DNA of 64,000 nt, from positions 1 through 64,000 of the forward strand of contig PHAL01000021.1 in assembly GCA_002840355.1 (NCBI GenBank), read 5' to 3'. Shown one piece after another: positions 33,901-44,300 of this stretch. The notes below the pieces were generated by a model that was given only the letters and a program-made list of their open reading frames with translations, was not told where the DNA came from and searched no databases. Source of the DNA: Elusimicrobia bacterium HGW-Elusimicrobia-3. Lineage in GTDB: Bacteria > Elusimicrobiota > Elusimicrobia > Elusimicrobiales > UBA9959. Both the position numbers and the translations under genes were made by a program. How positions within the stretch are numbered: the first letter of the stretch is position 1; each line of letters starts with the position of its first letter.

Positions 33901-36142
33901 TATCGATGGCCTGGCCGAACTTGCCGTCGCCGTCGTCGAGGAACAGGCGCACGCTCTTGAGGTCCTGGCCGGAGCCGGTGCCGGTCTTGATGATCTTGAA
34001 CGACTTGATCGTACCGATGAAGTTGTCGGTCCAGGCGTGGATGGCCAGGAAGCCGGCGCGCTCGGTGCCCTGCTCCACGTAATCGTACTGGCCCGCGTCC
34101 ACGCCGGCCTGCCACCAGGCGCCGATATCCTGGCCCTGGATCAGCACCGTGGCGGGCTGGTTGCGCACCGGGGAGGTGGCGGTGACTATCGGGAAGTTGT
34201 TGTAGGCGACGCCGACGAAAGTGGAGCTGAGCACCACGAACGACGGGTTGTCCAGCGCCACCGCGAAGCTGCGCGGGGTAGCGGCCACGGTGGACATGCG
34301 CACCGCGAAGAAGAAGTTCCTGGCCACGTCGGAGACTATCGCGGCGGTGGAGACCTTGGTGTTCAGGTCCTCGAACTTCCAGCCCATCAGGCCCGAATCC
34401 CAGGTGCCGCTGGACATGAAGATGTCCACCGGGGCCGCGCCCAGCGCGGTCTCGCCGTCGAACAGGCCCAGCTGGCCGGCGGACGGGTTGTCGGCGTAGA
34501 GGCCGATCTCCACGATGTCGGAGTAGGCCAGCGTGCCGGAGCTCTTGAGCTGCATCGACTTGAGGTAGGCCGGCGGCGAGCCCACCGGCTGCGTCTGCAG
34601 CGTCAGGCGCAGCATGGGCACGGGGGCGGGGATGTCGGTTATCACGCCGTCGCCCTGGTAGATGGCGTTCTTGCTGATGCCGATCGAGGTCTTCGAAACG
34701 GGCAGCGGGTCTTCGGGGGCCATATCCCTGGGGTTTATCACCAGGCCCGACAGCACCAGGTCGGGGCTGGAGCCCTGCGGCAGGCCGCGGCCGGTGTCGG
34801 AGGTATGGCCGAACACTCCGGGGCGGTGATAGTCGGTGACGTTGATGCGCAGTGTCTCCACCATCGTATCGTAGAGCATCAGGGTGCGCTCGCCGCGGTC
34901 GGCCGGCAGGAAGACGTAGTCGGTGGCGTTGGTGATATAGTCGCGCAGGTCCGCCGAACCCTTGGAGTTCGTGACCATGTTGATCTTGCCGGTGTAGTAG
35001 CGGCCGTTCACCGGGTCGCCGGTGGCCACGTTGCCGTACTGGTCGCGGGCGCGGAGCGTTATGTAGCCGGGGGTCTGCACGCGCAGCGGGCTGGCTATCG
35101 TGTACGTGTGATGCAGGGTGAAGTAGGCGGCCGTGCTGGGCGTGATGTACTGGTTCTGCGAGACCTGGGGCAGGGTGATGTTGCCCTCGGAGATGTACGA
35201 GTTGGCCGTGACCGTGGCCGTGCCGACCAGCGTGTCCCAGATGTAGAAGTTGGCGAAAGAGTAGCCGGCCGGGATGTCCAGGTCCAGCGGGTTGGTCAGC
35301 AGCAGCTTCCAGCTGGGGTTGGAGGAGACGGTGGCGGTGGACGGGTCTATGCCGCCGTAGGTGCTGTTGCGCAGCGCCGACAGGCGCACGGTGACCTGCG
35401 TATTGGTGGTCGTATTGTTGTCATACGCGTCTTTTAGCGCCACGGTGACCACGGTGGGGGTGGCGAGGTTGGTAGTGTAGTCGGCGTACTGCACGGTGGT
35501 GCCGGCCACCAGGCGGCGCGGCGGCGTGTAGAACAGCACATGGTCGGGGGCGGACGGGGTCACGGTATAGGACGACACGGCCGGCAGCCAGCCCTTGGAC
35601 TGCGCCGTGTTCACGCTGAGCTGGTGTGTGGTAGCCGAGACCAGCGTATCTATCAGGTAGAAACTGGTGGTAGCCTGGCCGAGCAGCATCCTGGCCGAGC
35701 CCGGCTGGGCGGCGAAGGCGCCGGGGTCCGGCGCGGAGAACTTGACCTGGCCGGCAGAGTCGGAGGCCAGCGAGAAGCTGATGCCCGCGCCGACCGCGTC
35801 CTCCTGCCCGCTGGCCACCGGGGTCGGGTTGCCGTAATGGTCCTCTATCGACAGCAGGAACACCTGCGAGGTGACGCCCGCCGTGAGCTCCTGCCCGGCG
35901 TTGAAGCTGACGTTCACGCGGTAGGTCAGGTCCGGCATGATGACCACGGACTGCGTGGAAGCCGACCAGCCCTCGCGCTCCGGCACCTGCACCTGGACTA
36001 TGGGCCGTACCGGCGTCATCGAGGAGGCGTAGACCGAAGAGGCGGTCGTGTCGAGATAGTAGAACGTGGCCGTGTAGCCGTCCAGCGGGATCTGGATGGC
36101 GGACACCGTGGAGGTGAACACCGGCGGGAAAGCGCCGGACAT
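27941..36142 (-). CDS. Giant repeat protein, C-terminal 2733 residues (after frameshift)
   Basis: This frame begins in the middle of a domain at an ATG (36140-36142) with no signal peptide or Shine-Dalgarno site, so I read it as the continuation of the frame at 36144-64000. Order: four or so filamin/invasin-like domains (to about 34.8 kb); about seven modules of ~200 residues, each with a D-x-[DNG]-x-[DN]-G-type loop such as DKDNNGFLGGIDE; two DxNGDGLxD loops (DVNGDGLPDNYD near 29.35 kb, DINGDGLLDFES near 29.26 kb); an fn3 domain (about 28.3-28.6 kb); and a C-terminal domain beginning SSFPNPVDLRKG and ending ILRKIGVIH. That last domain resembles FlgD-Ig and T9SS sorting domains. Presumably exported to the cell surface. 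Confidence 0.85.
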   Translation of the reverse strand: MSGAFPPVFTSTVSAIQIPLDGYTATFYYLDTTASSVYASSMTPVRPIVQVQVPEREGWSASTQSVVIMPDLTYRVNVSFNAGQELTAGVTSQVFLLSIEDHYGNPTPVASGQEDAVGAGISFSLASDSAGQVKFSAPDPGAFAAQPGSARMLLGQATTSFYLIDTLVSATTHQLSVNTAQSKGWLPAVSSYTVTPSAPDHVLFYTPPRRLVAGTTVQYADYTTNLATPTVVTVALKDAYDNNTTTNTQVTVRLSALRNSTYGGIDPSTATVSSNPSWKLLLTNPLDLDIPAGYSFANFYIWDTLVGTATVTANSYISEGNITLPQVSQNQYITPSTAAYFTLHHTYTIASPLRVQTPGYITLRARDQYGNVATGDPVNGRYYTGKINMVTNSKGSADLRDYITNATDYVFLPADRGERTLMLYDTMVETLRINVTDYHRPGVFGHTSDTGRGLPQGSSPDLVLSGLVINPRDMAPEDPLPVSKTSIGISKNAIYQGDGVITDIPAPVPMLRLTLQTQPVGSPPAYLKSMQLKSSGTLAYSDIVEIGLYADNPSAGQLGLFDGETALGAAPVDIFMSSGTWDSGLMGWKFEDLNTKVSTAAIVSDVARNFFFAVRMSTVAATPRSFAVALDNPSFVVLSSTFVGVAYNNFPIVTATSPVRNQPATVLIQGQDIGAWWQAGVDAGQYDYVEQGTERAGFLAIHAWTDNFIGTIKSFKIIKTGTGSGQDLKSVRLFLDDGDGKFGQAIDKEVTDPANPPTFNPADPGTYVLPLYNPGVDGAISISTRTYYVVYEFQPDAVPNMTHGARLENSGVSLIDGVVGAFTPVASSTVPLYATADLVYLLDVNKSAPNDFSKPSFVTQNDQNKPVARLTMKVTDTIGSAVWRGLKLDRWVTASENGGTDAWNMVTDVKRISLWHDSTGDGLLQTTTTIKDTEVVLLGANTRNFPYDTLKTPLVSTDTVIRVTDIQKFFPSDSPFPMAPGRLIVNDAQPNPALKEVVYYGSVDVLTNSFGSLTRGAEGTTQAEWSSGTVISGQAVLPLIGDGTSLDGQVIFSDPRDYFITYDIDPLANVSNFSYLGMAIRTTDYFYIEAPKQMSQANVGVTAPGKTLSLVGRVSEFADSVIVTASDTFTGENLQQQAVNQPILDFTMKTDVADAMWRWMLVYATGTAIRDGTAVPDVSAVKIWYDKDNNGFLGGIDEEVGSGTFGNTIYGPLVARVSLSQEQRIVTSGKAALDNTSMRYFLTYDIRDSAMPNDALGNPRYLGAYLKPESFPQGSPSFDDTSKNALSLPNKFFADDSNLTYVSRVREIISSPSTVTVNTEPVFAYEGGRSFPNLRLTQDVVSPGPMDAAWLVTSTAGIPSSGYAMVDNEVVQYAGTAAGALTMVTRGVFNTPVVNHSSGAALGGMVRQGWDNYPFMKMTLLTAGYGVRWRGFRLSRMQPSGLNGYDSDISMVKVWKDNGNGIFDRDPVTGMNTSDVLVGSARFGVNDPVGKATVYVADPALTNQDYVVVSATPTIIFVTMDVDRASRFSHEQLTPQNDVLGVEVPFESNFLFGPDNSGHVADFLGPAASAMTVVMPTLNNVTLEPEDISPVAAVQNDKNVGLLAMHMKVDKTSALLQAVKLRRLGTAADSDIDLIKIWKDSNDNCILDAVDTASTTAGLYPNLMSYGNEAYSSSTINVVLKTPIVITTSPSCAFVSYDLSQFAIVGSTTALNLGGIADLTIGIPNTVTMTTWPVNTMPVKIEEIPSNVMLGANDMAAALLQSGGVGQAQVGVPMLRFNLTTEAGNARWSAVKVQRTGASNDPNAPFGKNTDVKFVSIYQDSNQNDVLDVNDINISEAGTKLAVPLSSTVTVPFALVLDSTAGFPVSGRLYVSDAELMTYSGSGISASGKPYLTVTYRGERLGDFITPLINHPAGAKVRKVDLFDQDNALNTQITVSLAQTQTLSPLAQTFFAVYDIGEMAVKANKVGLMIRDRSWLTVNVPHDISAQVYMNIDKALPQGTYTGEYPVASSLVPIRAITLAVSGTNISPRSAQKDTKNVPLVTLDLATLSDFVAIGQVNFTQGGTISSATVGLGDGDLTSVSLWKDDGDGAFSPITDYRLGSAVHSAANSFESVISVPIMDGNLPYLIVSTSSMILHLTCDVSSSTDLSGADTLGHLASVSLAAFSNLRGLGGLPLAAGQNFSDVYPIASNQVLIAPAIIPLTPVYKNIMLASNGYPAYAVTDSSGNVLLGAGNLPVADPSYWIYNYTASGCRADEPLIDVNGDGLPDNYDFYGSGKCLNVTLNNSGLPSFDINGDGLLDFESNLDYVPDKIVDDGTGKPLYFIGDFVKNANLLLAVSDLGAVPSAWSAKTTELPALWNPASGAVDSYEVSLGGNFEDPIGIKNSWQSVGASLGGSVTNVALSPGHLTKLTSRIEVNTSSFTVQSTEGFATEGIIYVGNEIMLVRKLDGVTFAVQQRGVQGSFKGPHTAWGESVSDRGYIVSVRGKMADGRYVPSENGVPVLIYRIDTSYPTVPGAPEPQVAKGVASGQVYTLKWDAASDPESNIMSYEVQERVGTSPVWKTIAAIPGFKTGGAINNIYSVGDVSVPGETPRKTGTYYTYRVRSWNFAGIHSEWSPISTPAGTTIGEELISKVSSFPNPVDLRKGGVEGRVDITYTLNDNAEVTMTIYDLLGYVVKEFRFTSGSDGGKLGPNHVLWDGKNGLGGTVSKGGYIVRVKASSPKGSKVILRKIGVIH
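27944..28250 (-). other. FlgD-Ig/T9SS-like C-terminal domain of the giant protein
   Basis: About 100 residues: FPNPVDLRKGG, ITYTLNDNAEVTMTIYDLLG, HVLWDGKNGLGG and GGYIVRVKASSPKG, then ILRKIGVIH at the end. FPNP, the W-D-G-x-x-x-x-G turn and a basic last strand are shared by FlgD-Ig domains and by C-terminal sorting domains of type IX secretion substrates. Confidence 0.8.
29858..33949 (-). repeat. Seven calcium-loop-like motifs in the giant protein
   Basis: Loops at about 33.90-33.95, 33.37-33.41, 32.55-32.60, 31.75-31.79, 31.19-31.24, 30.65-30.70 and 29.86-29.91 kb. Examples: LDDGDGKFGQAIDKE, KDNGNGIFDRD and KDDGDGAFSPITD. Each is preceded by a strand such as V-K-I-W or V-S-L-W. The acidic spacing resembles dockerin or EF-hand loops. 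Confidence 0.65.
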
Positions 36143-39100
36143 GGGTGGACAGCTGCACCTGCACCGGGGCCGTGGCGACCGACGGATTGTCGAACATGTC
36201 CCGCAGTTCCGCCTTGAACACCTGCATTTCGCCGAACCTGTCCGTCAGCTTGCCGGCGGTCATGGACCTGGGGGCGTTGCCGAAGGCGACCTTGGCCACC
36301 TGGGCGGGGTTGACGCGCAGGTCGTGAAGGGCGGGCTGCATGGTGCCGGAGCGGGCCTCCAGGCGCCAGTAGCCGGGCCTGCCGGCCTCGTAGGTATTGG
36401 CGGCCGGCGAGGTGCCGGAATAGGACGACGTCCTGTCATGGTACCGGAACCTCGCGAAAGTCTTGTTGGGCGGTATAATGACCGCGTTGATGAACTGCGT
36501 GTCGAACTCGTCGCGGAAGCCGTAGTCGCCGATACCGCCGAACGTGGCCAGGACGCGGCCCAGGCCGGTATGCACCGACTGCTGCTCGGAGGGAATGCCC
36601 AGATAGACGCCGGTCTCGCCCTGCTTGGTTATGTTGTCGAAGTCGTCGCGGCGCTCCACCGTGAACGCGGCGCCGACAGCCGCCATCTCCTGGATACCTA
36701 CGAGGGCTTCGGCCTGGCTTGATATATAGACCAGTTTGGTCGGGGTGCCGCCGGTGGTGGTTAGTTTGCCGCTGAGGTTCTGCCTGGCCGCGGCGTAGGT
36801 GGCATAAGAAGCGGGGTTGAGCGTGGTGGTGCCGATCCAGACCCGGGCCCAGTCACCGGCCCGGCTGGAGACCTGGTAGGCTATCGCCGTGGAAACGCCC
36901 ACGCGCCCCTGGTCGTCGGTATAGACCAGCGTGGAGACGCCGATATCCTGCCAGGCGGCGCCGTCGTAATAGAGCAGGGTGCCGGTGGAGCCGTAAACCT
37001 CGCCCATCATGACCTGCGCGGGCAGGCCGGCCGAGGAGATGTTATTGTCGAAAGCGTCGGTCAGCTGGGCCGCGAGATCCTGCAGGCCCGGCGTCAGCAG
37101 CGAACCGGCGGGAACTTCCAGGTCGCTATTAGGGGTGACGCGGTACACGCTGGGCGGGCCGGGCAGCACGTAGAGCTCCAGCGGCGGCGTGACGCTGATG
37201 GCCGGCAGCAGCGAATCATAAGCCGAGATCGTGTCGGGGCCGGCCTTCTTGAGCGTAAACCAGTTCGAGAGGGTCTTAACGCCGAAGTCGGAAGCGTAAT
37301 AGGCGGTGGTCGGCGCCGCGAGCGACGGGTCCTGCAGCAGGCTGGCCTGGTCGGTAGCCACGAACGTGGCGGTGCCCAGGTAGACGTTGGGACCGGTGGA
37401 GCAGACGTTCCCGTAGGCGTCCTTGACGTAAAGCTGGGCCGAGAACGGCACGCCGGCCACCGCGTAGGTGGAGGCCACCACGAAGGCCATACTGGCGGCG
37501 GGGCCGGGGTTGACGGTCAGAGTGGAGATGCCGGAAGCGTAGCCGGCCGGCGAGGCCGCCGTGGTGGCCGCCAGCACCGTGTAAGTGCTTATCGAGGTGC
37601 GCGGGTCCAGCGAGAAGACCGAGCTGCCGTTGGACAGGGTCTGCGGGGCCGGGGCGGAGGTCTTAGCGTCTCCGGGCAGCGTCAGGCGCACCTCCGGCAT
37701 CACCGCCACCGGGCTCGTGTTCTGAGCGGCGCCCACGGCGTCCGTGGCCCTGTTGTGGAACAGGTCGGTCAGGTAGACGTTGGCGAACAGCGCGCCCGCG
37801 CCTATCGTATACTCGGCCGGGGGGCCGCTGCGGCCGGGCCAGGCCAGGGAGGCGCTCTTGCACGGCGGGCTTACGGCGCACTTGCCCTCCACCAGCGTCT
37901 GGCCGGGCAGCAGCACCTCCAGCCTCACCGCCGTGGAAGCGAAGACTTTGAACGAGTCTTTGGCCGCCAGATCGTCGTTGCGGCAGAGCCCGCCGGGATT
38001 GCCGCCGCAGACCAGATTGTCGGCGCCCGCGACCGGGAACACCTTCACGGTGGCGGCGCCCGTCCTGGTGACCAGGTTCAGCGGCACCTGCATCGTGCCG
38101 TAATTGAGCGGGGCGCTGGCGGGGTCGATGTCGTAGATGTCCGAGGTCACCAGGTAGACGGTCGGGCCCATCGAGAGGCCCTGGTAGACGTTCATGTACT
38201 GGTCCACCAGGTTCACGGTGGCGCTGAAGCCGGTGCCGGCCGTCTGCGTAGAGGCGGTGAGCGCCTTGCCACCGGCGGGATAAGCGCCGGAGCCGGGCAG
38301 GGCCGTCTCGCCGGGCAGCACGAGCTGCAGGCCCAGCGGGGCGGCGGGATGCACGGTGAACGTGGAGGATTCGGGGTCGTCGGAGAGGCCGGAAGACCCG
38401 AAGTCCGAGGCGGTCAGGTAATGCGTGGCCGCGCGGCGCATCTGGAAGTAGATCAGGTCGGTGTAGCCGAAAGCGGTATCCACCGCCACGGTGCTGACCG
38501 CGGGGGCGTAAGCGTCGGTGGGAGTATTGACCTTGACATCCACGGGCCTGCCCGGCACGAGGTTAAAATAGTCGTCCACCACGCCTACGCGCACCTTGAA
38601 GTCGGTGCTGCCGGCGGTCGTGTCCTCGGCCTTGCCGGACTTGCCGGTGGCCGAGCCCTGGCTGAAGGACTCGCCCGGCAGCAGCAGCAGCAGGCGCTTG
38701 GGCACGCCGGGCGCCACCGTCACCGTGGTGGCCGTGTCCTGGCCGAGCACCGGGCCGCCGGCCAGGCCGGGGACCACGGCCTCGGCGCGCAGCACGTTGC
38801 TGCCGGCGCGGATCGGGGTGACGGTGAACGTGGCGGAACCGGTGATGATCTGCGAGGCCGGCACGACAGTGGCCACGGGGTCGTCGGAGAGCAGGCGTAT
38901 CTCCTGGCTGGCGCCGGGCGTCAGGTTCCAGAAAGAGTCGGTAATGTCCACGGTTACCGTGAACGGGAAGCCGGCCTGCTGGCCCGCGGGCGAGCCGGAG
39001 CGGCCGTTGCCGGTGGAACCGGCCACCCGGCTCTCCCCCTCCACCAGCGCGCGCAGCTTGGTGGGCGTGTTGGGCACCAGCAGGAAGCCGCCGCTGGGCG

Positions 39101-41310
39101 TGCTGCCCAGCGCGCCGCTCTGGTCGGCCGCGGTCAGCACCCTGGCGCCGGCCGTACGCAGCGCGATATTGCTGACGGTGGCGCTGCCGTCTATCATGCT
39201 GAAAGAGCCGAGGGACGGGACGAAGGGGTCGTTAGTGGTGACGACCATCGTCTTGTCCAGGGCCCCGTCCGTGACCCTGTTGTAGCGGGAGTCGGCCGCG
39301 TAGATCTGCGCGTCGAAGTACACGCCGGCGGTCTGCGTGGAGATGACGCCCTCCACGCCGTAGGGGGCCACCACCTTGCCGGGCACCAGGCTCTGGGTGG
39401 GCAGCAGCACGATCAGGCGGGAGGCCGCGCCGGGCACCACGGTAACGCCGGCGTCGGTGCTCGTGGAGAGCTTGGGCTCCACGGCGTCGTTGTCGAAGGC
39501 GTCGATCACCAGGTTGGAGGTGGCGGCGCTGGGCACGAAGCCGTCTATCAGCGCTATGCCGTTGGCCAGCGACTGGGCGGGCGGGTGTACCGCGTAGATA
39601 TCGTTGGAGCGGACCCGGACCGAGCGGCCGTCGTTGGCCAGGTTGCCGAAATCGTCCACGGAGCGAACCTCCAGCTGGTACGTGGTGCCGGCCGTCAGCG
39701 GGCCGGCGGTGCCGCTCTTGCCGCCGGGCACGCCCTCGGCGACGGTCTCGGAGGGCACGAGCAGCAGCAGGTGCCTGGCCGGGGCCGGGTTCACCACCAG
39801 GCCGGTGACCGTGTCGGTGCTGAAGAACGTGCCGGTGAGGCCGGCGTCGGTGACGCGCACCGACAGGCCCGGGGACTGGTTGCGCGTGACCGGGACCACC
39901 GCGAAAGTGGTAGTGCCGCCTATAAGGCTCTTGCGGTACGGCTCCGGGTGCAGGCCGCGCAGCTGGATATTGGGATCGTTGAGGAAGTCCAGCTGCACCT
40001 GGGGCGTATTGGAAGAGACCGCCAGGAAAGGGGTGGTGCCGCGCACGACGTTATAGTATTCGTCCGTCAGGTAGACGTTGAACTGGACGGTAGCGCCGGC
40101 TTCCAGCGCGGCCGCGGCGCCGTCCTTGCCGCCGCCCGACGGGTCGGCGGTGTAGGGCGGCAGGCCGGGCCGCAGCGACCGCCCAGGGGGCACCAGGTGC
40201 AGCTTCACTGGCCTGTCCCACCAGACCTTGACCGGATCCGGGGTGAAATAGACAGAGGTGGCGGAAGGCAGCGAAGAGCTCTCGGCCTTTATCGTGTGCG
40301 TGTCGGCCACCACCGGCGTGAAGATGAAGGCCGTGGCGCCCGAAACCAGCGTATTGGAGGCCGGGTTGATATCGTAAGGGTCCGTAGGTATGGACGCGTA
40401 GACCTTGAACACGGCGTCGGTGTCCGTGTTGTAGTACGGGTCCACGCCGTAGACCGTCACCTGGAAAGTCGCGCCGGCCCGCAGTTCGGACGGAACCCCG
40501 GTCTTGCCCAGCGGCGCCAGGTCCCACTTGCCCTGCACGCGGGCCTCGCCGGGGAACAGCGCCAGCAGGCGGTCGGCCGCCTGAGCCACCACGGGCACTA
40601 CGGAGGAGGGGTTGCGGGCGTTGGTATAGACGCCGTGGCCGGTGGCGGAGACGTTCCAGCCGGTGGCGGAGGCCGAGACCAGCGTGCGGTTGACGGTCGT
40701 GGAGCCGACGAAATTGACGTAGCCGTCCGGGGACAGGTTGTCGTTATTCGGGTCGCTGTCGGCCACGTAGACGCTGGCGGCGGAGGAGAGCACCAGGTTC
40801 CAGTACTTGTCGGTCACCTGCAGCAGGAAGGGCACGCTGGACCCGGCCGGCTTGAGACGCGGGGTGCCGGTGCTGCCTTCCACGCCGGCCTCGCTGCGGC
40901 CGGGCGCGGGCAGCTGGCCCGAGGGGTCGAAGTCGGCTATCACCTGCACGCGGTCGGCGGCGGCGGCGTTCACGGTCACGTTGCGCGCGCCGAACAGGGC
41001 CGGGTTGGCCGAGTCCTCGGCGCGCAGCGCGCGGGCGCCGGCCTTGCGCATGCGCACCTGGAAGGTCTTGACGCCGTAGTCGCCCGACAGGAACGAATAC
41101 TGGCGCGGCAGGCCGCGGTAGTCGTCCATCACGTCGTCGTTATCCATCACCTCGGGGCCGCCGGGCATGCCGTCCACGTAGAAATTCACGGTGCCCTGGT
41201 AGGCGCGCGCGGGGCTGCCGGTGCCGTTCGGGCCGTCGACGGCCTGCACCGTCATGTTGACGTCGGAGCCGGCGGTCATCGGGTCGGCCGAGACGGTCAC
41301 CTGGAAGCTC
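34790..41310 (-). repeat. Filamin/invasin-like domain array
   Basis: Roughly 14 units of 130-160 residues spanning the frameshift. Shared landmarks are an initial LLLPGE[ST]-like strand, a G-K-x-G loop, A-G-x-x-F-x-V, and a V-x-D-x-Y-x-N core (for example DKYWNLV, DEYYNVV, DAYGNVC, DAYDNNT). Such strings resemble bacterial Ig-like (Big_1/filamin) folds. Confidence 0.7.
36136..36150 (-). other. Apparent one-base frameshift inside the giant gene
   Basis: The upstream frame reads ...QVQLST and then loses its domain pattern, while the other frame resumes at SGAFPPVFTS. Skipping one base of the GGG at 36143-36145 (CCC on the coding strand) restores a continuous protein. Causes could be a sequencing or assembly error, a real mutation, or +1 recoding; no classical slippery signal is visible. 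Confidence 0.75.
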
Positions 41311-44300
41311 TGCGCCGGGGCCGCGATGTAGAACTTCGGGCCCTGGTCCACGATGCTCTCGGTGTTGCCCGCGTTGTCGGTCACGCGCACCCACGAGGCG
41401 TAGGAGTCGCCGCGCACCCAGCAGGTGAAGGCGGCGCGCTCGGCGTCGTCGTCGCAGACCAGGCCGGTGTATTCCCAGTTGCCCAGCGAATCGTTGAAGG
41501 AGGCCGGCACCCAGACTTCGCCGCCGGAGGACGGCGTCCAGGTGGAGCCGTTCCAGAAGTAGCCGGAATTGTCGTAGCCGCCGGCGTTGATGGGCCCGTT
41601 GGAGGCCAGGAACGGAGCTGCGTCGCGGAATACCAGCACCTCCGCCTTGCCGCGGTGCCAGGGCAGCGTCGGGTAGACGCCGGAGCCGGTGCCGGAGATG
41701 CCCGTGGTGAAACCGGGGTCGGAAGAGTTGCCCAGCAGCGTCTTGTTGTCGTTATACACCATCGTGTTGACGGGCGTCACGACGGCCGACTGCGGCTCGG
41801 TCTCGTCGAACAGGAAGCGCGAGCGGCCCTCTATGATCTGCGAGTTGCCGATGGAGTCCGTGGCGGAGGAGCGGATGACGTAATGCCTGCCGGGCTCGAA
41901 AGTCAGCAGGCCCAGGCTGTAGGTCCAGGAGGAGACGTAGAGGTTATTGGACTGTATGGGCAGCCAGGTCTCCTGCGCGTTGGCGAAGTTGGAACCGTCG
42001 AAGTATTTAGCGCCGCCGGCCTCGTCCTCGCTGAGTATCGAGATCCTGGCCGAGGCCACCGTGGTGACCGCGTCCACCGACGTGCCGTGCAGGAAAGGCA
42101 GGTTGGCGGTGTTGTAGGCGGTGTCCACGCCGGGCTGCACCGGGGCCGAGACCGGCGGCACATTGTCGAACACGAAGTTGCGCGTGCTGAGGTCCACTTC
42201 CTGGTTGGTCGTGATGTCCACGGCGCGGGTCACGATGTAGAAGGTCTTGCCGTTGCCGCCGTCGTGCGTGTTCTCTTTCCAGGCGAAGTTGTCGGTGCCC
42301 GGGTTCGTGAAGTCGGCGCTGGTATAGGTCCAGCCCTGGGTACCCTTGGAGCCGGGCACGGAGATCGAGACCCACTCCGGGTCCACGGACCAGTGCGGGG
42401 CCACGCCCTTCCAGTAATAGGTGGTGCCGTCCGCCAGGTACCAGATGCGGATGCGCACGTCGTTGACGATAGAGGTCAGGTCGTACGAGGTGCCGGTGAT
42501 CGCGGTCATGGAGGAATACAGCGTGCCGTCGGCCGGCGGGTAGGTGAGGCGCGAAATGGGCTTCACGTTGTCGAAGCTGAACGTGGACGAGACGACCGAA
42601 TAATTGCCGGCGCGGTCGGCGGCCTTGACGTCCAGGCGCAGCTCGTTGTCGCGGTTGGGCCACGGCAGCGCGGCGGAGTTGTAGTTCCACGTGAACGCGC
42701 CGGAGGCGGAGGAGGAATCCAGCGCGACGTTCCAGACCTCGGGGAAAGCCGGGCAGGCGGCGTCCACCCAGCCGGGCAGGTTCACGCCGCCGCAGGCGCC
42801 GCTGCCTTCCATCCAGTACTTATTGAGAGGCACGTCGTAAACGCGGGCCTGCGGGAAATTCACGTTGAAGGAGTCGGCAGCGGTGCCGGAGACCAGCGGC
42901 AGCGTGATATGCCTGGAGCCGGTCAGCGGCAGCAGCACGGCGGCGGTCGGGCTGGACACGTCGAAGCGGAAGGAGGTGCCGCCCAGGATCACGCTCTGCG
43001 TGTTGCCGGCCACGTCGTAGGAGCGCGCCGTGACGGTGTAGAGCACGCCGTCCTGCAGCCCGGCGGCGTTGTCGGAGGGCGGCAGCTGCGCGGACTTGGT
43101 CCAGGGCGCGCCGGCCACGGCCGTCAGCCAGGCCTCGGAGCCCCACGTGGAGCCGCTCCAGTAATCGCCGTTCGAGCGCTGTATTCTGATCTGGGTGCCG
43201 GCCAGGCCCGACGGGTTGGAGTTGGGATCGTGGGCCGTGCCGCCCACCGATGCGAGCAGGTTCAGGAAGCCGCCGTCGGCGGGCAGCTGCGGCTGGGCCA
43301 CGGGCGGCGTCACGTCGTACCTGACCGTGGTGGCCGAAGGCGGCGTCAGCTCGTTGCCGGCGGCGTCGTCGGCCCGGACCTGGATATTGTAGTTCTTGTT
43401 GTCGGTCAGCGGCGGCGCGGGGGCGGTCCAGGTATAGTTGGGACCGGCGCCGGCGACGACGGCCGTTATCCATTTCTGCGCGGCCGAGCTGAACGTGGAG
43501 GTCTGCGTGTCGTAATACAGCAGCGTGTCGGCCTCCTGCACCGAGACCGAAGCGGATTTGATGGAGAACTGCTCGAAGGCGGTGCCGGCGATGGCGGCCA
43601 GGGTTCTGAGGTTGCCGCGCGGGTCGGGCAACGCTATCGGATAGGAGATGGCGGCCGCGGGCGGCGTGTTGTCGTAGGTGAACGTCACGTACTGCGCCGC
43701 GGCCTCGGTATTGGGCGGGGTGACGTCGTCCATGGCCTGCACGCCCAGGCGGTAGGTATAGCCGTCCTGCAGCGTGGGCGCTTTGAAGGACCAGTCGGCG
43801 CCGGCGTAAGAGGCCTCCAGCGAAGGGGCGCTGAGCGGGCGGAAAGCCTCGGCGCCCGGGGCGAAGGAGCCGGGGTAGAGGCCGTCCCATTTATCGGTGC
43901 CGGGCGAGAGTTCGGAGAGGCTGACCCTGATCTGGCCCAGCGTGGAGATGCCGGCGAGGTTGTCCAGCGCCGTGCCGGTGATGGCGGCCAGCGTGCGGAT
44001 CCTGGAGGCGTCCAGCGGGAAGGTGATCCTGGAAACCGGCGCGGTCACGTCGTAGACCACGTTGGCGTTGGTCACGGCGTTGTCGCCCAGCGCGGCCGGA
44101 TTGGGGACCGGCAGCGCGTTGTCCTGCGCCCGGGCGCTGAAGCGGTAGACTTTGTTGGCCACCATGGCGCCGGCGAGGCCGGCCGGGTTATAGGTCCAGG
44201 TGCCGGAGGAGGGACCCAGCGGGGCCCAGTTGTTGGCCGGCCACCACGCGGCCGTCTCGGTGAAAGAGTTGGCGTTGTCGTAATAGTAGGTCACGGCGCC

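Noticed and set aside
35421-36143. Continuation of the upstream giant frame past 36,143
   Set aside because: The translation turns into Arg/His/Gly-rich nonsense while the other frame carries the domain pattern; it is an out-of-frame readthrough.
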